From positions 4,650,001 to 4,714,000 of the forward strand of contig CM044858.1 in assembly GCA_024500155.1 (NCBI GenBank): 64,000 nucleotides of DNA. The letters are read 5' to 3'. Under the pieces are notes generated by a model. The model did not search any database. It was not told where the DNA came from and was given only the letters and a program-made list of their open reading frames with translations. Of this stretch, positions 40,009-49,878 are shown piece by piece (position 1 is the stretch's first letter; the number at the start of each line of letters is the position of its first letter). Origin of the DNA: Chenopodium formosanum (taxonomy: Eukaryota; Streptophyta; Magnoliopsida; Caryophyllales; Amaranthaceae). The position numbers and the translations under genes were made by a program.

Positions 40009-41366
40009 ATGAATAGAATGTACAAAAAGTATTATGTGAGACGGAGTCATAAATTAAAACAAGAGCGGTCCCAATTTGAAGAGATCCCGATACCAATAAT
40101 TTGGGATATTTTGTTAAAACTTCCTACAAGAACATGCTTGGTTTGTAAGCTTGTATGCAAAGATTGGTATAACATCATCAGTGATACTGAATTTGCTAAT
40201 TTACGGCGTTCTCATGGCTGCTATATCTCTCTATTGCTTTGCGATTATTCCTATAAAAGCGAGAATGCTATTACGCTGGTTGACATAGAAAAAACCTCAA
40301 CAAGTATTGCCGACGAGATGGGTAATCTTAATACTAATAATATCGATTCAGTTATGGAGCTGAAACCCGAATTAGTGAGGAAACTTGCTATAGTTAATGA
40401 ATGTAATGGTGTTATCTTATTTGTTGATGATTATAAATCTAATTGGTGTTCTTATATCATATGCAACTTGTTAACCGGACAATATGCATTCCTCAACAAA
40501 ACCAGTACACAAGGTTGTTATGGTGTATGGATGGTAGGGATTGGGTGCTGCCCTGTGTCACGCGAATTGAAACTGGTTAGAATTATATTCCACAGAGAAA
40601 AGCGAAGTAGAAGGGTTGGGCAAGTTAAAACACTCGGTACTAATGAATGGAGGAATCTTGATAAAAGAACACCACTTCCACATAGTTTTTGTAGTAATGG
40701 GTATTGTTCAAGACCAGTTTACTTGAACGACTCGATTCATACGTATTCCGATAAGGATAAATGTATATGGTCATTTCATTTTGGAACTGAGAAATTTTCG
40801 GCTATTTCATTACCTGATAGTATGAGGGAAGAGAAACGGGTGGTTTTGAGTGTTTTAGATTCTTGCCTCTGTTTGAATGCAATGGACATATGGGGTGCAA
40901 TGGCTATGGAGGAAGTTAATATTTGTCCTCACAACATATGGGTTATGAAGGATTATGGGGTGAAAGATTCTTGGGTTAAACAATTCATAGTGTATCATAC
41001 AGATAAATTTTATTCTATGCCTTTATGGTATATTGATAAGGAGAAAGTGTTGGTTTCTTGTGGTTATAAAGGTATTAGGGAATATGATGTTGGTTCTAAA
41101 ACTAGTGAAAAGGTACATGTTGTTGGATTTTCTCATGTTGAAGCAACTATAATCAATCCGATGTTTACCAAGTTACAATGGTCAGATGGTACAGCTTCTT
41201 CATATTTTCTTTGTTCCAATTTTATCATCTTAATTTATTTATGCTATAACTTGTTAATATTTTTTTTATTTTAACAGTGGAAGAGGAAGAGGAATTGACT
41301 GAAGTTGAAATTGAAAGAGCAGTCAGAAAAAGAGGAAGGGGAAGAAGAAGAGGAATGACTTGTTAA
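40009..41366 (+). CDS. F-box protein, intact copy of a local cluster
   Basis: The likely mRNA has two exons, 40009-41188 and 41278-41366, with donor 'gatg|gtacag' and acceptor 'ttaacag|tgg', giving 422 residues. If the intron is retained, the frame ends at 41274 with a hydrophobic tail, which looks less natural. An F-box occupies about residues 25-65 (IPIPIIWDILLKLPTRTCLV, then CKLVCKDWYNIIS). It should bind Skp1 in an SCF ubiquitin ligase. The rest resembles an F-box-associated domain and would bind a substrate that cannot be predicted. The spliced C-terminus is a run of Glu then a basic, Arg-rich end (RKRGRGRRRG). Two damaged partial copies follow at 42470 and 43624. Confidence 0.85.
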
Positions 41367-41717
41367 GGAGTACGCTAAGTATGCTAGGCGCGTGTTTCCT
41401 GTGGGTGTTGCTGCTGTCAGAACCGTGAGCTCCCCAAGCTTACTCTAAGGTTTGGATTAAAGCTGATGCCATCAATGTTATAAAGGCAGCAAACTTAGCT
41501 TGAAGGAAAAAAAAAAAAGCTTCATTTATTTAGAGTTTGTTTTATTTACCTTACTATTTTAAATAATATGTACTGTATTTTTTTGATAAATAAAATTATA
41601 ATATAATATTTTAGAATTGTTTAAAAGATCTTAGACAAATTAAAGTATTTGATAAAATAATGAAATATTACGCTTACTTTTTATTTTTGTAAGGAAAGGT
41701 AGCAATTTATATTTTCT
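41367..41717. other. F-box 3' region
   Basis: Holds the 3' UTR. A poly(A) stretch at about 41505-41518 precedes AT-rich DNA, and 'aaggaaaggtagca' is repeated at about 41692 and 41727. No gene recognised. Confidence 0.4.
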
Positions 41718-42245
41718 TTATTTTAAGGAAAGGTAGCATGAGCATTTCGCTAGAACAAGAACATCATCTAAAATTAAAGACAAACTACTGTAGTCCGATC
41801 TGTGATCCCGCAAAGCCTGGACAACGGAGAGGCAATCACTCTCAATAACAACATCCTGCAACCCCATCTGGCGAGCAACAGTCAAGCCCCATTTCACAAC
41901 CTTTGCCTCGTTGGGATTGCATTGTGGCGCGCCCTCCATACAAAAACCTTTACCCTATGGAGCACTTGCATATGCCAAATTCTTTTCCAAATATCCCTAC
42001 CTGTCTGTAGCAACTCCAACCTCTTCCCTCTTCCAGTCATCATCGAATATAGCACGATAAGCTGATTCGACTGAATAATCTATTAATCTCCATGCTTTTC
42101 TAAATCCCAACAGACAGTATCTTGCGGCAGCCTACTACTTATAGGGATGCTAGTAATTCTTTCCACCTCAAAAGGCAGGAATAATTGTGACAGCAACTCA
42201 ACATTCCAGCAATGATTTCCCACATCAATCAGCTCACTAACCTTC
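41718..42245 (-). mobile_element. LINE (non-LTR retrotransposon) fragment, minus strand
   Basis: On the minus strand, two pieces typical of plant LINE ORF2 C-terminal regions can be read: a zf-RVT-type stretch near 42100-42245 (VSELIDVGNHCWNVELL.., then ITSIPIS and DTVCWDLEKHGD) and an RNase H-like (RVT_3) stretch at 41718-41939 (NEAKVVKWGLTVARQMGLQD, VIESDCLSVVQAL). The intervening sequence is short and frame-broken, so the element has lost internal DNA and is dead. Confidence 0.75.
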
Positions 42246-42428
42246 TGTTGAAGTTCATCAATTGAACTTCTGCTTGAGGAATTTTCCAGAGAAAATAGAG
42301 AGGAAAGAAACTTGAGAAAGAAGATAGAAATTTTATTACAGCTGAATGAATGAAAATTACAGCATAAGGAAAGCATTTATACTAGAGTTAGTTACAAGTT
42401 CTAACAAACTCTAACAACTTTTCTAACA
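42246..42428 (-). mobile_element. Possible solo LTR or LTR fragment
   Basis: On the minus strand the segment begins TGTTAGAA and ends CTTCAACA, so it has TG...CA ends. It contains AGTATAAATGC and, 40-50 bases later, AATAAAA, then a pyrimidine-rich end, in the order expected for a short copia-type LTR. No 5-bp target duplication is visible, and the left edge abuts the LINE fragment directly, so the boundaries are uncertain. Confidence 0.35.
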
Positions 42429-42469
42429 AACTAAAGAGCTGAGCTGTAAGCTAATTTCTGATATGCTGA

Positions 42470-43029
42470 GTTACCTGATGGTATGAGGGAAGAGACACGG
42501 TTGGTTTTGTGTGTTTTAGATTCTTGCCTCTGTTTGAATGCAATGGACATATGGGGTGCAATGGCAATGGAGGAAGTTAATATTTGTCCTCACAACATAT
42601 GGGTTATGAAGGATTATGGGGTGAAAGATTCTTGGGTTAAACAATTCATAGTGTATCATACAGATCAATTTTATTCTATGCCTTTATGGTATATTGATAA
42701 GGAGAAAGTGTTGGTTTCTTGTGGTTATAAAAGTATTAGGGTATATGATGTTGGTTCTAAAACTAGTGAAAAGGTACATGTTCTTGGATTTTCTCATGTT
42801 GAAGCAACTATATTAAATCCGGTGTTTACCAAGTTAAAATGGTCAGATGGTACAGCTTCTTCATATTTTCTTTGTTCCAATTTTATCATCTTTATTTATT
42901 TATGCTATAACTTGTTAATATATTTTTTTTTATTTTAACAGTGGAAGAGGAAGAGGAATTGATTGAAGTTGAAATTAAAAGAGCAGTCAGAAAAAGAGGA
43001 AGAGGAAGAAGAAGAGGAATCAGGGGTTG
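42470..43029 (+). pseudogene. F-box gene copy 2, 5'-truncated
   Basis: From 'ttacctgatggtatgaggga' on, this is a near-identical copy of 40813-41366, including the intron and the final acidic and Arg-rich exon. It lacks everything before that point, including the F-box itself. An open frame from 42483 continues to the splice donor and, after splicing, ends in TGA at 43027-43029 after RGRGRRRGIRG. The few differences suggest a recent duplication. A transcript would encode only the C-terminal half, so I treat it as a pseudogene. Confidence 0.8.
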
Positions 43030-43089
43030 AAGATATATGATGAATTGTAGTCAAGTTTTTTAGTTGAGGATATCGTTTGCAGTTGTTAT

Positions 43090-43638
43090 AACTTATAACT
43101 GTTTTTTTTTTTTTTTGAAGCAAAGGAAAGGGAACCTTCATTAAGTGGTGGACAAATTGTCCATAAGTACATACGGTGTTACATCACTAGGACAATGATT
43201 ATTCCATACTTGCTCATCACCGAAAGGCACCAATTTTGCCAAATGGTGCGCTACAAAGTTCCCACTCCTCTTTACATGAGATCAAATAACGGAAGAGAAA
43301 AACGAACAGACATCAAAGACATCTTCTAGGATAGAATCTAAATCCGAGAGAAAAAAGGAGGCTTTAGAGAGACGAGAATGATACTCAAGCAATCCGACTC
43401 AAGAATGATGTTTTTATAGCCATATTTGCGTGCAAGACGAGCAGCAAAGAGGATAGCTTTACCTTCCGCAATCTTAGGGGTCATCTGCATTTTGTTCTCC
43501 TGGTACCCGCAAAAAGAACCTCACCCTTGTGGTTTCGAGCAACTGTCCCAGCCCCAACCCAGCCTTCAACACAAAGGGAAGCATCGCAATTGATCTTGAC
43601 AGTGCCTTCAGGGGGAGCAGACCAACTTATAACTGTTT
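43090..43638 (-). mobile_element. 5'-truncated retroposed RNase H-like (RVT_3) insertion with 15-bp TSD
   Basis: 'aacttataactgttt' flanks the insert at 43090-43104 and 43624-43638. The insert reads on the minus strand and ends in poly(A), seen as 15 T at 43102-43116. Its minus-strand translation is an RNase H-like domain of the LINE/RVT_3 type: PEGTVKINCDASLCVEGWVG, then AEGKAILFAARLARKYGYKN and ILESDC, and VAHHLAKLVPFGDEQVWNNH near the 3' end, with some frame damage. Target duplication, 3' poly(A) and 5' truncation together show target-primed retrotransposition. Confidence 0.85.
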
Positions 43639-44030
43639 CATTTTACTTGAATGACTCGTCTCATAGATACTCAGACTCCCTTGATGATAATGATTGTATA
43701 TGGTTATTTCATTTTGAAACCGAGAATTTTGGCCTATTTCATTGCCTAATGGTATAAAGAAAGAGAAACAGGAATGCAGGCTTGTTCTTCTTGGCGTTTT
43801 TTATTCTTGCCTTTATTTTAATGCCATAAAGAAATCTGATACTCGGTTTCACATATGGGTTATGAAGGATTATGGGGTGAAATATTCTTGAGTTACAGTT
43901 TGATTTGATTTTCTTATAAATTATGCCTTTATGATATATTGATAAGGGGAAAGTGTTGGTTTCTTGTACGTGGTTCTTATGATATTATAGTATGTGATGA
44001 GTGATGTTGAATTGTTGATTCTAAAACTAA
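43636..44030 (+). pseudogene. F-box gene copy 3, strongly decayed
   Basis: Fragments match the intact F-box gene in order: 'tacttgaatgactcgtctca' (compare 40719), 'tatggttatttcattttgaa' (40768), 'tttcattgcctaatggtat' (40805), 'tgggttatgaaggattatgg' (40939) and 'aagtgttggtttcttg' (41045). Frameshifts, stops and deletions break the frame. It is older than copy 2. Confidence 0.75.
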
Positions 44031-44207
44031 GTATAAAATAAGTTTTTTGGAAAATTTGTGTGAAAGGGACATGTATGTTCACTATTTTGTTTGAAAGGAC
44101 TTTATATGTTTTAACTTTTAAGTGATCTAAATGGACCCTATATGTTTTAAGTATTCTAAAACGACCTCATATGTTTAAATTGGTCTAAAAGGACCTTATA
44201 AGTTTAT

Positions 44208-45320
44208 AAGATTATATAGCCTTCAATTTTATAATTTTTTGACTTTTTTTGCCAGAAAATAAAAATTGCCTAGATGTTTACCATGATCCCTAATACCCTC
44301 CGAGAGTTTAATTGGTGGAACCATACAATTTGCCTTAAATGGTTATTTTACTCGTTTTCACACATACTTCTTGTATTGGCTATAAGCTCTCACGGGGCAT
44401 GTACGTTGCCGGATAATGGTATATATGGGTCCACACAATATTATATGATCTCGGGATTCATCCCGCAGTGTTCCATGAAATTCCTACACCAGCTCCCTAC
44501 ACCTCCTAAATCACTTCGATTTTGTGTATTATAGTGGAGTTGTCGATTTCGGTAATCAAGTCGGATTTGGTTTGGGTCAAATCATGTCTCAGGTTAGATT
44601 AGGATCTGGTTATGTCGGGTCAATCTAGCCTCATATCAGGTTCAAGTTCGGGTCGAGTCAATTTCAGTTGAGTTTATTCTGGGTCGTTCACCTTTTCGGA
44701 TATATGTCAGCTTGAATTCGAGCCAAATTTAGATCAGATTCAATTTTAAGTTTGGGTTGTGTGTGAGTCAGGTTTGAGTGGGTAAATAGATGGTACATTT
44801 GGGTTCGAGGTAGTTTTGAGTTGGGTTTTGGTTCAAGTTCAATTCCAATAAATATCAATGTGCTCAAGTTGAACCTATATAATAACGCCTTCCATAATTT
44901 AACCAGCTTTATTAAGCTTTTGTTAAACCTATATATGAGTAATAGAGAACAAAAGGTATACAAAGCTGAATCTGATTGTGGGTTTACAGATTTGTACCAG
45001 TATATAAGTTGAACAAAAGGCATATAAATTTTATCAAATCTTCCATGACTCGGGTACGTATCTAATTGGGTCGGGTACTAGTTTGGGTACAGATTGTTGT
45101 TGGGTCAGATTAAATCGGTTGACGGTTACTCTCAGGTCGAGAGTAGGTTCGGGTTCAGGTCAAAAAGTTTTGGATCAAATCGGTTGTCGGTTAACATATG
45201 GTCAAGTTCAGGTTGGGTTATAGGTCACTAGTTTCACCCCATTGTCCGGGTACAGGTTGGGTTCAGATAATTGCCTGTTCAGGTCGAGTTTTCGGGTTGG
45301 ATCAGTTTTTGACAGCTCTA
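44208..45320 (+). mobile_element. GGGTT-rich element copy C with inverted 323-bp unit
   Basis: The whole stretch is collinear with 12655-13740. 44208-44525 equals the single unit in minus orientation; 44535-45320 is the GGGTT-rich part, ending 'gatcagtttttgacagctct'. Because the same composite occurs 31 kb away, unit and GGGTT part appear to move together. No transposase frame is present. Confidence 0.7.
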
Positions 45321-45851
45321 GGTACCTTCTATACAAAATAGTGAACATATATATCGGACAAATTTTCTTAAGTTTTTATACGAGTACTAGCTTAAATAGA
45401 GAATTATTTTACATTCAAACAATTTTTAGGAAAATCGTTCTCCACAAGTATCAACCCCGATCCGCATCCCTTCACACGCATGCTTTTACTACCCCCGGAG
45501 TATATTCACCGGTAATAAAACACCAGCATTACCACTTTCTCCACGATTAAGCGTTTGAACTTGATCCATTTTTAGATTTTCCCTTTAATAGTTAATCTCC
45601 AAAACCCTGCAAATCTCCCTTTCTCTCTCTCTCCACTCTCGATTTTTGAAGATCTGAATTCCGAATTCGATCTTATTGATTGATTCAACGCATTATACTG
45701 TTTTCGATTAATCCCCAAATATTTAGGGCTGCCTTGATCGATTCAATTGGTTAATGCGTGCAATTGGAGCTTGGATTTCTGATGCAATTAGGGTTTTTCT
45801 GTAATTCGTTTCAGAAATGAAGGTTTTTCGGTGTTGATTAAGGAGGTAGTA
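45321..45851. promoter_or_regulatory. Promoter and leader of TMEM41-like gene with three uORFs
   Basis: A CT-rich stretch (45617-45645) suggests a core promoter or leader. Three short overlapping upstream frames are visible before the main ATG at 45852: 45754-45804 (16 codons), 45782-45820 (12) and 45817-45837 (6). They matter only if transcription starts upstream of 45754. Confidence 0.4.
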
Positions 45852-48605
45852 ATGGTGGCACCAAGAAATTTGATTGGAGGAGGAGATGAAGGGAAATTTA
45901 GAGACGAAGAAAGCGCGAAAATGGAGGATTCGCCTTCGAGCAAGAAGACGAGATTAGATGGTCGGTTCCCATTGACGAGGTGGGAGCTAGCTGTTGCTAT
46001 GGCGGTGTTCTCCGTCTTCGTCATTGGTTTGTTCTTCATTTTCATGAAAATGCCTGCTGCTGAGTATGGAAAAATTAAGTTGCCTCGCACTATTTCTGAT
46101 CTTCGATTGCTCAAGTATTGTTTCTCTCTCCTCTCCTTCTCTTCTTTCTATGATGATTTGCTCTACTATTAGTGATTGCAATTGCTTCTTTGTTTACAAT
46201 TCCATGTTATTGTTGATTTCAATGTTTAATTCTTCTTCGAGTTGCTTGTTATGATTATGTGATTGTATGACCTATTTTCCTGTAAATTTAAGTTTTGAGA
46301 TTGTGTTGGATCCTTTTCCCGATCAACGAGAGGATTAGCTACTAGATTGATTCAAAAAGAAGTATCTTTGATGCACATAGGTTAAGGAGTTGCTATCTAT
46401 TGCATTGGAATTTTGAAGTCAGCGAGTAATGTTGCATATCAGTTTGTTAAATCAAGACAAGTTACAGTGCATTGAAATTTGAGTGACGTATAATATTGTG
46501 TTTGAAGTACACAAAGAATAACTTTCTTAGGAGGTTTAGTATTAAGTAATGGAGGGAGTGCAAAATTGATTTTTGTTATCAATAACTATGTGGATCAGAA
46601 ACAAAATTTGGCATTAGAGATTGTGTAGTTACTTACAAAGCTGGGTGTTTCTCCTTTAGTCCTGTTTGTGTGTTTTGTGGCTTCCTCTTGGCCCAAAGTT
46701 GTGAACTAGAGATTCCTTTTAAATTTAAAGATACTTGATAATGTATAATTCAATGATCTTTGTCTTCATAATATAGTGAATTTGTAGGTTAGTTGATTGG
46801 TTTCCTAGTCCAATTATGAAGTTGCTTTTTTTTACTTGGGGGGGGGGGGTAATTGTGGGGTCAAATTGCATACATTAGCATCTCTCCTTAACCTACTTAA
46901 GAGAGTATCTGTAGTTGGTGGTGTCATGGTATTGATATTACGATATGATAAGTTTGGTGGTCAAGATCAGTGTTACCTAATACACTATCTATTACACTTT
47001 TCATAATATGCAATTTGCGCAAAATGGGCCAAAAATAGCCCAAAATTGACCATTACGTTTTTCATAATACGCAATACATAAGGAGTTTAGCGTACTAGGT
47101 AACACTGGTCAGGATCATGCCTTGATTTGATTACATTTATCTATGTAGTGTGATTTAGGCGCTTTATGAATTACAATGCCATCTATGGCATGTTACAAGT
47201 AATACGATCAACTGGTTAAAAAAAAAAATGTATTACGATCAACACAGAAGACAAGGTTGAGCTGTAGGATTTTCCTAATATTAAATGATAAACTCATAGA
47301 TGGTCCTTGGAATTATTACTAGCTACAGTAGGTCAGTAGTTGAGCACACGTCACTTAAATTCAGCTTAGATTGAATTTCTTCCCATTTAAAGTTCAATGG
47401 GTGTGCAATTTGTTACTTGTCTTAGTTTTTCTGGACATTTCTTGCTTTGAACGTTAGATTACTTCATCTTTTTGCATTGCTGCTTTCTACAAGAAAGAAT
47501 GATTTTTTTTTTTTTTTTTTTTTTATCACTATGTAAATAAAGTTACGGAAATGCCATAGAAGTAATACTTGTATATTTTTCTCTACTCTCAGTGCATTGA
47601 ATGCAGTCTGTCTTGTGTGCATTCTGTTTTTGGAGTTTCCTTAACTAACCTCTTTGCAACTTTTTCAGAGACAACCTTGCAATTTACGCAAATGACCATC
47701 CAGCACAATTCATTCTTGGTTACTGCTCAGTATATATCTTCATGCAGACTTTCATGATTCCTGGGACTATCTTTATGTCCTTGCTGGCTGGTGCTCTGTT
47801 TGGTGTTTTTAGAGGCCTTCTCCTGGTTGTGTTTAATGCAACTGCTGGAGCATCATGCTGCTATTTTCTGTCTAAGCTGATTGGGAGGCCCATAGTTAAT
47901 TGGTTATGGCCTGAAAAATTGAGATTTTTCCAAGGAGAGGTATAATATTGTAAATATTTGAGTTCAACTGATGTATTATGAGTTTATGTCTTCTGTATTT
48001 GTGACATTTATTCTGATTAATATTACAGATAGCAAAGCGTAGGGAGAAGTTAATGAATTACATGCTTTTCTTGAGGGTCACCCCAACCCTTCCCAATCTA
48101 TTTATCAACTTGGCGTCTCCCATAGTAGATATACCATTTCATGTCTTCTTTCTAGCTACAATTGTTGGTCTTATTCCAGCCTCATTTATCACTGTGAGGG
48201 TAAGTGCTTCCTCTTTGCTTTATGTATGGTTGGCTTGTTGTTGGTTCTTAAAAATTCGGGGCTATTGTGCATTAGAGGTTGTTTATAGATGTGTGTTGAT
48301 ATTCTGCTCTTGTTATTATGCTTTAGAGGTTATTTAATGATGTGTGTTGCTATTCTGTTTTTATTTCCTTTGTCCTCACTTACTATTGTCGAATGAGAGA
48401 TATCAGATGTAGTATCTAATAGGTCCATGTGTATACTATCTTGAATGTTTGTCAACTTGTTCATTTTCATCTGTAGTTTGGTGGATGACAAGATGAGTTG
48501 TACCAGACTGCCATCTGTCTCTGTTGTGATGTTTTAACAAGGTGCATAAATTTGGCTTTTAGATAATCTTGCTGTTTGATAGTCTTTGAGAATAGCAATT
48601 GGTCG

Positions 48606-48639
<34 letters not shown>

Positions 48640-49878
48640 CGAATATTTTATTTCTCACAAATAATACACCTTTGTTGTGAGTAAATTGAACCGGAGGTAG
48701 TATATAAATCCAATTTCAGAGGGCAAGCAAAGTTTAATTTAGGGATTCTGCACCATTCTAGTGAAGGATGCATTAACTCTTCTTTGACCTTAAATTTAAA
48801 AATTGTTGTTGAGGAAAAGATCTTGTTGCCTTTTATGTTGCTATAACCATTTGCATCTATAATTTTTGCCTCTGTATGCAGTTGACGCTACATACTTCTG
48901 TGCCTTCTTCAACACAATGGGATAGTCCATGTTATGTTTTGCTTTCATGCTTTACTTCTTATGGATCGTTCCACAATTGGGGGTTCTTATTGTGCAATCG
49001 GGTTAGTTCAAGTACCTGATAAGTAATGGCCATTGTGGGTAGGCTATAAATTTTCCTAGGCCATCGTGGCATAGATTCTCAACCTCCTACCCTGTAATTT
49101 TTTTTTTTAACTTCACAAGTATATAGTCATTTATATTCTCAGTAGCATGGACAGTTGATCATCTAAGGTTTAAAGAGGGTGAGTTTTGAGTGTTTGAACT
49201 GGACACATTTACTGTTGAACCTCAAACTAAAGTTATTTATTCCTGTGTGTTAAGAAATAGAAAAGTTATCCATTCCTGGAGTCTGGGGTGCTATGTGGCA
49301 CAGAAACAGCCCAGGTTTCGAAATGAAAACCTTTCAGAATTGTGAAAACCTCAAATCCCAGCCATTATGTGCTCCATTAGCACAGAAATGGTGGGGTTTT
49401 GCAAACAGGGAAACCTAAGGTCCTAGAAGTTTTCGTGCTTCCTAGCTTTAGATTTAGTAACAAATACTGGAGCCATTCTTGATGATTTTAGAGTCCTGGT
49501 TCAGAAGTGGTTACTATCTTATAGATTAATATGTATACGTATTTGAGCTAACTAGCTTAGAGAGTGTTATCTTTTTTTTTTTTTTTGGGTGCTTCAGTTT
49601 TTATTTTCCCTAGTATTGTGTGGATTACCTAACTCTTCACTTTTGATCTCATGATTTGTTCAATGGGTTTGCTTGTCATGGATTGGTGTCAGTGCTCACT
49701 CCTGGTTTCATGTGTGTCTCTAATATATCTTTTGTCCTAAATTCAGGCTGGCCTTGCGCTTGGGGAGCTGAAGTCTGTGAAAGATCTGTATGATTTCAAA
49801 ACACTGGCTGTACTTTTTCTGATAGGTTCTGTCATTATATTTCCTGCTATTCTGAAGAGGAAGAGAACCTATGAATAA
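45852..49878 (+). CDS. TMEM41-like VTT-domain membrane protein (SNARE-associated Golgi/DedA family)
   Basis: Four exons (45852-46114, 47669-47939, 48029-48199, 49747-49878) give 278 residues. The N-terminus is hydrophilic, followed by a membrane helix (about 55-72, AVAMAVFSVFVIGLFFIF). The VTT/DedA-type domain spans about 95-225 with the conserved PGTIFMSLLAGALFG, GASCCYFLSKLIGRP, FLRVTPTLPNLFIN and the second reentrant-like PIVDIPFHVFFLAT. A last helix (VLFLIGSVIIFPAIL) precedes a basic KRKR end. It is closest to TMEM41, whose animal members are ER phospholipid scramblases needed for autophagosome and lipoprotein formation; the plant function is inferred only. The ATG at 45852 is preferred because in-frame upstream sequence has no ATG. 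Intron 1 (46115-47668) contains a hAT-like MITE and intron 3 (48200-49746) a TA repeat. Confidence 0.92.
46968..47107. mobile_element. hAT-like MITE in TMEM41-like intron 1
   Basis: A 140-bp element begins CAGTGTTACCTAATACAC and ends GCGTACTAGGTAACACTG, an 18-bp terminal inverted repeat with two mismatches. It is flanked by gtcaagat (46960-46967) and gtcaggat (47108-47115), an 8-bp target duplication with one mismatch. CAGTG ends and 8-bp duplications are hAT hallmarks. Confidence 0.82.
48608..48638 (+). repeat. (TA)n microsatellite in TMEM41-like intron 3
   Basis: About 15 TA units. A Stowaway-like right end (accggaggtagta) follows near 48690, so the repeat may sit inside a degraded MITE. 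Confidence 0.85.

Noticed and set aside
41367..41520. Possible processed-pseudogene tail downstream of the F-box gene (sequence ending in a poly(A) run)
   Set aside because: Translations such as YAKYARRVFPVG or WIKADAINVIKAANLA suggest former coding DNA, but I cannot assign a parent and see no target duplication.
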